Below, in pieces: positions 16,267 through 24,482 of a stretch of 32,521 nucleotides of DNA. Below the pieces are notes generated by a model that saw nothing but the letters and a program-made list of their open reading frames with translations, ran no database searches and was not told the origin of the DNA. Source of the DNA: Thermoproteota archaeon. Lineage in GTDB: Archaea > Thermoproteota > Thermoprotei_A > Sulfolobales > Ignisphaeraceae. Positions within the stretch are counted from its first letter, which is position 1; every line of letters starts with the position of its first letter. The translations under genes and the position numbers were made by a program. The DNA lies in assembly GCA_013154235.1 (NCBI GenBank), contig JAADCV010000093.1, forward strand, positions 1 through 32,521. Direction: 5' to 3'.

Positions 16267-16316
16267 ATGATGAATCAACTCCGTCTGCGATCAGTGAGCG
16301 AGGCCGCTTCTACTGA
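16267..16316 (+). ncRNA. Candidate C/D box sRNA overlapping the folE 3' end (antisense)
   Basis: ATGATGA(C)-atcaactccgt-CTGC(D', degenerate)-gatca-GTGAGCG(C', degenerate)-aggccgcttcta(12)-CTGA(D). Outer C/D boxes exact, internal pair degenerate. Confidence 0.6.
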
Positions 16317-16966
16317 CCGCTGTTCGAGGTTCCTCTAAGCCCCGAGAGCGAGAGTATCGCCTCCAGCCCCCTCCTCGGAGAGAAGACGAGCGTTAGCACG
16401 TCGCTTCTAAGCGCTGGATCCTCGCTAAACCTCCCTCTCGTCGCCACGGTAACCATCTTCATCGGCTCCCTAACGCCCCTAACGATGGTGCACATGTGGT
16501 ACGCCTCGATAACCACCATGACTCCCTGCGGAGATATCTCGCTGTATATGAAGTCAGCTATCTGCTCAGTAAGCCTCTCCTGTATCTGGAGCCTTCTCGA
16601 GAAGGCGTTCACGATCCTAGCGAACTTGCTTAGACCGAGCACCCTCCCGTTTGGTATGTAAGCTATGTGCGCGAGCCCGATTATTGGAAGCATGTGGTGC
16701 TCACACATAGACCTAACGGGAATGTCGTTAACCACCACAACGTCCCCGATCCTTATGGGGGCAGCCACCTCCTCGTCCTCGACGCTGAAGGTCTTGAGGT
16801 ACCTCCTAGGGTCGTCGAAGTAGCCGCTGAGAAGCTCCTCGATAAGCATCCTAGCTACCCTCCTCGGAGTCTCCCTAAGCCCCTCCCTCTCTGGATCCTC
16901 TCCTATGGCTAGGAGGAGCTGCCGCACCAAATCCTCTATCCTTCTATACAACTCGGGCCCTCCCAT
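16310..16966 (-). CDS. folE: GTP cyclohydrolase I (FolE type)
   Basis: [92 protein letters not shown]. Confidence 0.95.
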   Translation of the reverse strand: MGGPELYRRIEDLVRQLLLAIGEDPEREGLRETPRRVARMLIEELLSGYFDDPRRYLKTFSVEDEEVAAPIRIGDVVVVNDIPVRSMCEHHMLPIIGLAHIAYIPNGRVLGLSKFARIVNAFSRRLQIQERLTEQIADFIYSEISPQGVMVVIEAYHMCTIVRGVREPMKMVTVATRGRFSEDPALRSDVLTLVFSPRRGLEAILSLSGLRGTSNSGQ

Positions 16967-17858
16967 ACCTCCTCACCAGAGGCGCTAGGTCTCGAAGCGT
17001 GGGTAAGAGACGCTCTCCATCGATCTCCAGCGTCCCATCATCGAGCACACTGTATCTAGGTGGGGCTAGCGCCATAGCCTTTCTCCTCAGTCTCCTCGCG
17101 TGCTGCACGCGATCCTTGAACTTAGCGGTACATACGCGTATCGCTATATCGAGCCCCTCGTCCTCCGCCCACCTAAGAACCTCTAGCGCAGCCTCAGCGC
17201 TACCCCTAACCACCCTACCATCCTCCGAGGGCTGCAGCCCCCTAGCTAGAAGCCTATCGACGTTTGTCTCAGTAACCTCGAGCTCGTTGAGGTTCACGAA
17301 CTCTGCACCCCGTCTCCACGCCTCTAGAACAACAGCTTTGAGTAGGGGTGGTATGGGGAGCGCTGGCACCTCGACGCCTACACTCATCGGGGTCTCCCTA
17401 GCGGCGTAGCTAACGAGATTCCACACGTCTCTGTCCACCGGATGAAACCTCAGCTCGTCTATCCATGCATCGCTAAGAGCGTCTATGGCTCTGGTAGATG
17501 TGTAGAGGCCGCAGGTATACGCGTGGATATGGATGTAGCTCCCGAAGGCATCCCTCACGAACCGCACTATCTCCGTAACCTTATCGATGCACTGGAGGGG
17601 CTCGCCGCCAGTTATGGAGATGCCTCTAGCGCCAACAGCACTGATCTCGTCAACGATATCTAGCGGTGTAGCAACGGGCTCCTCGTCAGCGTAGAGAGCC
17701 CCTCTCGATCTTCTACGCGGGCTCAGGGGGCAGTAGAAGCAGCTAGCGCTACACCCGCTCGAGACGAATACAACGACCTTGAGGCCAGCTATGCACAGCC
17801 TGCAGCCCTCAGCCATCCTACCTATCCAGTACCCTAGGGTGTCGCTACCTCTAGCCAC
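16944..17858 (-). CDS. Radical SAM protein, COG2108-like (related to PFL-activating enzyme)
   Basis: [35 protein letters not shown] and [36 protein letters not shown]. Confidence 0.8.
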   Translation of the reverse strand: MARGSDTLGYWIGRMAEGCRLCIAGLKVVVFVSSGCSASCFYCPLSPRRRSRGALYADEEPVATPLDIVDEISAVGARGISITGGEPLQCIDKVTEIVRFVRDAFGSYIHIHAYTCGLYTSTRAIDALSDAWIDELRFHPVDRDVWNLVSYAARETPMSVGVEVPALPIPPLLKAVVLEAWRRGAEFVNLNELEVTETNVDRLLARGLQPSEDGRVVRGSAEAALEVLRWAEDEGLDIAIRVCTAKFKDRVQHARRLRRKAMALAPPRYSVLDDGTLEIDGERLLPTLRDLAPLVRRYGRARVV

Positions 17859-17932
17859 TGCAACGACCCTATTTACCCACGGGTGGCACGAGTCTATAGG
17901 GATCTCTATAGCTATGGGGTAGGTGCCTAGAG

Positions 17933-19141
17933 TTGAATGGAGTGCTGCTAGCTATAGTGCTCTACGTGCTGATAACGACGATGCTAGCCATGGCTACGAG
18001 GGGCGAGGAGATAAGGGTGTTTGGACGGCGGCTCGTGTTCACGATAGCTGGGTTCCTCATCTATTTAGGGGGAGAGAGGAGGGCTCGTAGGAGAGCCTCT
18101 ACACCTAAGCCCCTAGCCGTAGCTATGGTTGGAGCGACCCTAGTTGGAATAGCGCTGTTCTACACCCAGATGCTCCCCCTCATGATAAGGACCGTGGCCC
18201 AGTTCATAGGTGCAGCCACGGGTGTTAGCCACGCAGCGCCCCAGCCTACCGTGATCCCGCTGCCCCTAGTCTTCACCTACAGCTCGATCATACCCTACGT
18301 GCTGATAGGGCTAGGCATAGCCGTTGTAGCTCACGAAACCATGCACGCGATCATTGCGCTTAGGGAGGGTGTTAGCGTGAGGAGCTGGGGGGTTGGTGTA
18401 GTAGCGCTGATCCCCCTAGCTTTCGTCGAGGTAGATGAGCAGGAGTTCAACTCCTCGCCAAAGAGATCCCGCGCCGCAGTCCTAAGCGCAGGCCCCTTCG
18501 CTAACGCCGTGATAGCTCTAGCGACCCTAGCCATATTCGTAGCGTCTAGCCATGCTCTAGCAGCGTGGGCTCAGCCAGCGATAGTTATTCAGAGCATAGA
18601 CTGCAGCGTATGCGTAGGCGGATGCCCAGCACGCTCAGCTGGGCTCCAGCCTGGAGACATTATCGCGTACATCAACGGTTCGCCGATACACAGCTTCCAG
18701 CAGCTCAAGGAGGCTATCGAGAGAGCTGGCTACGGTGGAAAGCTGCTAGCAACTCTATGTAGCCCTAGCGGGGAGTGCCGAAACGTGAGCATAGTTCTAT
18801 CAGCGTGGTTTAGGGGTAGCAACAGGCCCTGCATAGGCGTAGAGCTTAGGCCTGGGTACGCAGTATTCGAGAACGGCGTGGCTCTCATTCCGCCGCAGCT
18901 ATCAGCGCTAGTCCAGCTGGTCAGAGCATCGTTCTTCACCTTCATAATAAACTACAGCCTATTCGTATTCAACGCGATACCCCTGATAATAACCGATGGG
19001 TCTAAGCTGCTGAGGGTGCTAGCCGAGGGTAGGCCTAGGCTAGAGAAGCTCTTCGCGTCTAGAGCTTTCGACATAGTTAACGCCGTGGTTATAGGTGCGG
19101 CTATGGCTGTCTCGACCTACCTAATACTCGTAGGGGCCTAG
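17933..19141 (+). CDS. Site-2 protease family (M50) membrane metalloprotease with PDZ domain
   Basis: VVAHETMHAIIAL (HExxH), PDZ-like CPARSAGLQPGDIIAYINGSPIHSFQQLKEAIERA, and NAIPLIITDGSKLL (NxxPxxxxDG). Confidence 0.9.
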   Translation: MNGVLLAIVLYVLITTMLAMATRGEEIRVFGRRLVFTIAGFLIYLGGERRARRRASTPKPLAVAMVGATLVGIALFYTQMLPLMIRTVAQFIGAATGVSHAAPQPTVIPLPLVFTYSSIIPYVLIGLGIAVVAHETMHAIIALREGVSVRSWGVGVVALIPLAFVEVDEQEFNSSPKRSRAAVLSAGPFANAVIALATLAIFVASSHALAAWAQPAIVIQSIDCSVCVGGCPARSAGLQPGDIIAYINGSPIHSFQQLKEAIERAGYGGKLLATLCSPSGECRNVSIVLSAWFRGSNRPCIGVELRPGYAVFENGVALIPPQLSALVQLVRASFFTFIINYSLFVFNAIPLIITDGSKLLRVLAEGRPRLEKLFASRAFDIVNAVVIGAAMAVSTYLILVGA

Positions 19142-19145
19142 CGGC

Positions 19146-19619
19146 ATGCAGCTCAGGGTGCGTAGGTCTAGGATCGAGGATCTACCGGAGGTGTGTAGGC
19201 TTGAGAGAGCGTGCTTCAAGCACCCCTACCCACCCCAGCTGCTCTACATGTTCATGACCCTCTACCCCGAGCTCTTCCTAATCGCTGAGTGCGAAGGTAG
19301 GGTCGTTGGCTACGTGTGCGGCGTCGTGAGAAGAGATGGCTTCGGGCACATAGTCTCGATATGCGTTGATCCAGGGTATAGGCGTAGAGGTATAGGCAGA
19401 ACGCTTATGGAGTCTATCGAGAGGGTGTTTAGAGAGGTGTTCAACATCTGCAGGTTTAGACTCGAGGTTCGTGTTAGCAATGTTGCTGCTATCAAGCTCT
19501 ACGAAAAGCTAGGGTTCAAGATAGCGAGGAGGCTGAGATCCTACTACCTAGACGGGGAAGACGCGTACCTGATGATAAAGGATCTCTGCGTAGATAAGTC
19601 TAAGAACGTGGGGAGCTAA
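19146..19619 (+). CDS. rimI: GNAT-family N-acetyltransferase, RimI/ribosomal S18-alanine type
   Basis: VRRSRIEDLPEVCRLERACFKHPYP, HIVSICVDPGYRRRGIGRTLMESIE, LEVRVSNVAAIKLYEKLGFKIARRLRSYYLDGEDAYLMIKDL. Confidence 0.9.
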   Translation: MQLRVRRSRIEDLPEVCRLERACFKHPYPPQLLYMFMTLYPELFLIAECEGRVVGYVCGVVRRDGFGHIVSICVDPGYRRRGIGRTLMESIERVFREVFNICRFRLEVRVSNVAAIKLYEKLGFKIARRLRSYYLDGEDAYLMIKDLCVDKSKNVGS

Positions 19620-19634
19620 CTGATTCGGGGAGCT

Positions 19635-22043
19635 ATGGGTAGGGAGAGGATAGCTATCTACGTTCTCGACGCAAGCTACGAGGTTCACGGAAACGAGCCC
19701 GTGGTGCTGATATGGGGGATTACAGAGGACGGGAGGAGGGTTCTGCTACGTGATAAGAGGTTTAGACCCTACTTCTACGCTCTTCTAGACCCCTCGATCC
19801 ATGGTAAGGAGGACGCTGTTCTGAGCTCGATAAAGCAGCTCACCCGCCCTAGATCGCCCATAACATCTGTCGAGCTCCTAGAGAAGAGGTTCTTTGGGAA
19901 GCCAGCTCGCGTAGCTAAGATCGTTACCGTGCTTCCGGAGAGCGTTAGGGAGTATAGGGAGCTGGTAAAGAAGCTACCCGGCGTTAAGGACGTTCTGGAG
20001 GCTGACATAAGGTTCGCTATGAGGTACCTCATAGACAACGCCGTGTATCCATGCTCGTGGCACGTGTTCGAGGTTGAGGACGCTGGAACAAGCCCTATGT
20101 ACGTAGTTGATAGGATCTACGACATAGTTAGCGTTGGCGAGAGGCTAGATAGAGTAACGCCGCCAGACATGCGGGTAATGGCCTTCGATATCGAGGTCTA
20201 CAACCCTCGAGGAGCCCCGAAGGCGAGTAGGGACCCTGTTATAATCGTAGCTGTTCGAACATCTGATGGAAGGATCGAGCAGTTCCTAGCTGAGGGCCGC
20301 GATGATAGGCCAGCGATAAGGAGGTTCGTCGAGTTCGTCCAGAGCTTCGATCCAGACGTGATCGTTGGGTACAACTCGAATAGCTTCGACTGGCCCTACC
20401 TCCTCGAGAGGTGTAGGTACCTAGGGATAAGGCTAGAGGTTGGTAGGAGAAGAGGTGCTGAGCCTAGGCAGAGCGTCTACGGCCACATCTCGGTTCCGGG
20501 TAGGCTAAACGTCGACCTATACGACTTCGCTGAGGAGATGCCGGAGGTGAAGGTGAAGAGCCTAGATGAGGTCGCGGAGTTCCTAGGAGTGATGAAGAAG
20601 AGCGAGCGAACCAACATTCCGTGGTACGAGATCTACCGGTACTGGGACGACGAGAAGCTGAGGCCTAAGCTCCTAGCCTACTCCAGAGACGATGTAGAAG
20701 CGACCTACAGGATAGCTGAGAAGCTTCTACCCTTCGGCATCCAGCTCTCAGCAATAACCGGGGTCCCACTAGACCAGGTTATGGCTGCTAGCGTAGGGTT
20801 TAGGCTTGAGTGGTACCTAATTAGAGCTGCCTTCAGCTACAACGAGCTCGTTCCCAACAGGGTCGAGAGACCCTACGAGCCGTATCGCGGAGCCATAGTT
20901 CTAGAGCCTAAGAAGGGTGTTCACGAGAACGTTGCTGTTCTAGACTTCTCGGCGATGTACCCCAGCATAATGATGAAGTACAACATAGGTCCTGACACCA
21001 TAGTTAGGGATCCTAGCGAGTGCGGAGAGGCTGGGTGCTACCAAGCTCCAGAGGTTGGGTACCTGTTCAGGAAGGAGCCGCCGGGATTCTTCAAGAAGGT
21101 TCTAGAGACCCTCGTTAGCGCTAGGAAGAGGATCAAGGAGCAGATGAAGGGGCTAGACCCGAGGAGTCCGGAGTACCGGGTTCTCGATGAGAGGCAGAAG
21201 GCTCTAAAGGTTCTAGCTAACGCTGCCTACGGCTACATGGGTTGGACTGGAGCTAGGTGGTACTGTAGGGAGTGCGCTGAGGCTGTAACGGCGTGGGGTA
21301 GGGAAACTATTAGGAGAGCTATCGAGCTCGCTAGAAGCCTAGGGCTAACCGTTATCTACGGCGATACCGACTCGCTGTTCGTCAAGTACGACCCGGAGAA
21401 GGTTAGGAAATTCATCGAGCTGGTGGAGAAGGAGCTAGGCCTCGAGATAAAGATCGATAAGGTGTACAAGAGGGTGTTCTTCACCGAAGCCAAGAAGAGG
21501 TACGTGGGGCTAACAGAGAGCGGATACATAGACGTGGTTGGGTTCGAAGCGGTTAGAGGCGATTGGGCGGAGATAGCTAAGGAGATGCAGGAGAAGGTTG
21601 CGGAGATAGTGCTCAAAACCATGGATCCTAAGAAGGCTGTCGAGTTCGTTAGAAAGGAGCTTCAGAGGATCCGAGAGGAGGTCGAGAAGGGAACAGCCCC
21701 TATAGAGAAGTTCGTTATCTGGAAGACCCTCTCGAAGCCCCTTAAGGACTACGAGGTTGAGGCACCCCACGTGGTTGCAGCTAAGTACCTCATGAAGATG
21801 GGGTACCAGGTTGAGGTTGGGGACAAGATCGGGTACGTGATAGTTAAGGGCAGCGGAAAGGTTTCGGAGAGAGCTAGGCCCTACATAGCGGTGAGCGTCA
21901 AGGACATAGACCTCGACTACTACATAGACCACCAGATAGTTCCAGCAGTCCTGAGAATCCTAGAGTACTTCGGGATAACGGAGAAGCAGATCAAGACTGT
22001 GGGCAAGGCTAGGAGAACGCTCTTTGACTATGGAAAGAAGTAG
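19635..22043 (+). CDS. polB: Family B DNA-directed DNA polymerase
   Basis: Exo motifs MAFDIEVYNP, VGYNSNSFDWPYLLER and YSRDDVEAT; pol motifs DFSAMYPSIMMKYNIGPDT, KVLANAAYGYMG, YGDTDSLFVK. Confidence 0.97.
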   Translation: MGRERIAIYVLDASYEVHGNEPVVLIWGITEDGRRVLLRDKRFRPYFYALLDPSIHGKEDAVLSSIKQLTRPRSPITSVELLEKRFFGKPARVAKIVTVLPESVREYRELVKKLPGVKDVLEADIRFAMRYLIDNAVYPCSWHVFEVEDAGTSPMYVVDRIYDIVSVGERLDRVTPPDMRVMAFDIEVYNPRGAPKASRDPVIIVAVRTSDGRIEQFLAEGRDDRPAIRRFVEFVQSFDPDVIVGYNSNSFDWPYLLERCRYLGIRLEVGRRRGAEPRQSVYGHISVPGRLNVDLYDFAEEMPEVKVKSLDEVAEFLGVMKKSERTNIPWYEIYRYWDDEKLRPKLLAYSRDDVEATYRIAEKLLPFGIQLSAITGVPLDQVMAASVGFRLEWYLIRAAFSYNELVPNRVERPYEPYRGAIVLEPKKGVHENVAVLDFSAMYPSIMMKYNIGPDTIVRDPSECGEAGCYQAPEVGYLFRKEPPGFFKKVLETLVSARKRIKEQMKGLDPRSPEYRVLDERQKALKVLANAAYGYMGWTGARWYCRECAEAVTAWGRETIRRAIELARSLGLTVIYGDTDSLFVKYDPEKVRKFIELVEKELGLEIKIDKVYKRVFFTEAKKRYVGLTESGYIDVVGFEAVRGDWAEIAKEMQEKVAEIVLKTMDPKKAVEFVRKELQRIREEVEKGTAPIEKFVIWKTLSKPLKDYEVEAPHVVAAKYLMKMGYQVEVGDKIGYVIVKGSGKVSERARPYIAVSVKDIDLDYYIDHQIVPAVLRILEYFGITEKQIKTVGKARRTLFDYGKK

Positions 22044-22045
22044 TT

Positions 22046-23377
22046 TTAAACCGGTATGGATAGCTCTTGGAGCGTTAGGGTAACCACATCCTTGGGCTTC
22101 CGAGCTAGGTTCCCCACCCTAACACCTATCAGCATCTTTACCCCGCGGCTGCTAGCAACATCAACAAGCCTCTGCGTAATTATGCCATCGAAGACCACTG
22201 CAAACACCTTCCCGAACTCCACCTTCTGAAGCTTGTCAACGAGGTCCCTAACCGGGATCCTCTCGATGGGCTTCCAGCTCCTGTCGTAGAGGATAGCCTC
22301 TAGCGTTCCTAGAAGCTTCTTAGCCTCCTCAACAACCTCGAGCGGTACCTCGTAGCTCTCCTTAACCTCTACCATAGCTGGAGCCGCGGGAGCTGCGGGC
22401 TTAGCTGGAGCCTGAGCAAGGGGCTTCTCTACAGCAGCTGCTACTGTAGGTGCTTGCTGCTGCGCTGGAGCTGGGCTTGGCTGGGGAGCTGGAGGTGGTG
22501 CGGGCTTCTGCTCGGCAGCCTTCTCTCTCTTCGCTTTCTCCTCCCTCTCCTTCTTCTCTAGCATTGCTAGGAACTGGCTAGCTGGCACAGCGTTCTTCAG
22601 AGCCTTGGCTATCTCCTTCCCGGTGAGCTCCTCAACCTCCTTGCCTGGTGGGGCTCTAGCCACGTAGTCTATGTCTGCAACCTTAAGCACCTCCCTAGCT
22701 ATAGCCTCGCCCATCCTATCTCCATCGACGAAGAGTATCGCTGTCTTCTTAGCTGCTAGCCTAACTATGGTCTCAGGTATCTTTCCTCCGATGGCTGCGC
22801 CCTCGAGAGCTATCACGTTCCTGTAGCCGTACCTCAGCATGTTGAGGACGTCGGCTCTCCCCTCCACTATTATTATAGTGTCGCTTCTATCTACGTCTGG
22901 CCCAGCTGGGAGCCTCTCTGGGCCGTAGTATGTTAGCTCCGCTATCCTAACCTCCTCAGCTATGGTGTTCAGAACCTCCTTTAGGTCTGGGGCTCTCTCG
23001 ACGAAGAACTTCTTCGCTATCTCCTTAGCTCTCTCAACTATCTTCTTCAGCCTCTCCGCCCTAACGTCCACGATATCTATAACCTGTATCCTAGCTGGGT
23101 AGGGACCAACCCTCTCGACAGCCTCTATCATTGCGGCTAGCAGCGCTGTTTCTATCCTATCCAGGTTTGATGGAACGAATATCTCTCCAACGGTCTTGCT
23201 GTTCTGGTGCTTGATATCAACGCTTATCCTCCCTATCCTACCCTTCTCCTGCAGCTCCCTCAGATCGAACTCCTCGCCGAAGAGACCCTCAGTGTACCCG
23301 AATATAGCGCCGATTATGTCTGAGCGCTCGACCCTCCCGTCTACCTCGACTCTAGCCCTTATCACGTACTTAGCCAT
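22046..23377 (-). CDS. dnaG: Archaeal DnaG-like protein (TOPRIM)
   Basis: KYVIRARVEVDGRVERSDIIGAIFGYTEGLFGEEFDLRELQEKGRIGRI; TOPRIM IIIVEGRADVLNMLRYGYRNVIALEGAAI...AILFVDGDRMGEAI. Confidence 0.95.
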   Translation of the reverse strand: MAKYVIRARVEVDGRVERSDIIGAIFGYTEGLFGEEFDLRELQEKGRIGRISVDIKHQNSKTVGEIFVPSNLDRIETALLAAMIEAVERVGPYPARIQVIDIVDVRAERLKKIVERAKEIAKKFFVERAPDLKEVLNTIAEEVRIAELTYYGPERLPAGPDVDRSDTIIIVEGRADVLNMLRYGYRNVIALEGAAIGGKIPETIVRLAAKKTAILFVDGDRMGEAIAREVLKVADIDYVARAPPGKEVEELTGKEIAKALKNAVPASQFLAMLEKKEREEKAKREKAAEQKPAPPPAPQPSPAPAQQQAPTVAAAVEKPLAQAPAKPAAPAAPAMVEVKESYEVPLEVVEEAKKLLGTLEAILYDRSWKPIERIPVRDLVDKLQKVEFGKVFAVVFDGIITQRLVDVASSRGVKMLIGVRVGNLARKPKDVVTLTLQELSIPV

Positions 23378-23393
23378 GGATTCACCCCGATAT

Positions 23394-24482
23394 TCATCTC
23401 GTTACCTTCCGAGCTATAAGCTCTAGGACTTGCCTAGAGCTCGGGTCTTGAAGGAGCTTTTCCCTAACTGGCTTAACAATCTTGATGAGTTCCTCGGCTA
23501 CAGCGTTCTTGAGGTCGAGCGGATGCAGCTTACCCTCAACGTAGATCCTCTCGAGCTCCTCGTAGCTCTCAACCTCTATGGTTCCACCGTACTTAGGCTT
23601 CCTCTCTATCACGAACCTTCTAGGGCCTCTAGCGAATATGATGTGCTTAGCTATAGCCATTATCGGGTTGCCCTCCACCTCCCTGGGTGGGCAGTAGGCC
23701 TTCCTAATCTTCCGGCGGATCTCCTCATCGCTATCCACCACGAATATCGCTGTCTCTGGCTTGGACTTGCTCATCTTCACCTCCGCGAGCTCCTCGTCGC
23801 TAGCTCTAGACATATCCATTCTACTGCCTCCGGTGAGGGAGGGTATCAGCGGCGTGTGTATCGCTACAGGCTTCTTGAACCCCAGCTTCTCAGCAACGTC
23901 CCTAGCTAGCATATGCGCCTTTCTCTGATCCATTCCTCCGAGAGCTATGTCGACACCTAGCTCGAATATGTCAGCGACCTGCATCAAGGGGTATATCAGC
24001 TTCGAGAAGTCTAGCTCAGCCTCGTCAGCTCTCCTACCCATTATGGTTAGCGCCCTCTTCACCCTGCTAAGAGACACGCTCTTAGCTATCCTAAGTATCT
24101 TCTCCCAGTACCTTACTCTGGAGACGAGATCCTCAGCCTTAACCACCCTTACCCTAGTTCTCGGAATCCCTAGAGCCTCGAGAACGCTAACCACGTGCTC
24201 AGCAGCTCGATGAATTAGCTCTAGGTCTCCGCCAAGCTTATCGTTTATCCATGCGTGCCACGTTGCTGCTAGCAGGGTGAAGTCAACACCTATCTCGACT
24301 AGGTCAGCAACCTTGTAGGCCCAGACCAGCCACCCTATGTGGAAGAGCCCGCTAGGCTCGAAGCCTAGGTACGCCTTAGGGTGCTCGACCTCGCTCAGCA
24401 GCTTCCTAAGCTCCTCCTCTGTCACAACCTCTACCGTGTTCCTAGTCGCTATCCTAAACCTCTCCTCAGCGTCCAAACCCAC
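23394..24482 (-). CDS. tyrS: Tyrosyl-tRNA synthetase
   Basis: HPKAYLGFEPSGLFHIGWLVWAYKVADL (HIGH-like), PLMQVADIFELGVDIALGGMDQRKAHMLARDVAEKLG, KMSKSKPETAIFV (KMSKS). Confidence 0.95.
   Translation of the reverse strand: MGLDAEERFRIATRNTVEVVTEEELRKLLSEVEHPKAYLGFEPSGLFHIGWLVWAYKVADLVEIGVDFTLLAATWHAWINDKLGGDLELIHRAAEHVVSVLEALGIPRTRVRVVKAEDLVSRVRYWEKILRIAKSVSLSRVKRALTIMGRRADEAELDFSKLIYPLMQVADIFELGVDIALGGMDQRKAHMLARDVAEKLGFKKPVAIHTPLIPSLTGGSRMDMSRASDEELAEVKMSKSKPETAIFVVDSDEEIRRKIRKAYCPPREVEGNPIMAIAKHIIFARGPRRFVIERKPKYGGTIEVESYEELERIYVEGKLHPLDLKNAVAEELIKIVKPVREKLLQDPSSRQVLELIARKVTR

Noticed and set aside
19569-19623. CTGATGA...CTGA spanning the rimI stop, similar in placement to the other sRNA candidates
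   Set aside because: C box starts with C not R, spacing is 44 nt, and no acceptable D'/C' pair was found. Too weak to report as a feature.
20589-20595. GTGATGA inside polB
   Set aside because: No CTGA at guide distance on the same strand.
20970-20995. ATGATGA...CTGA in polB resembling C and D' boxes
   Set aside because: Lies in the conserved polymerase motif (MMKYNIGPDT); no C' or second D box follows, so coding constraint explains it.
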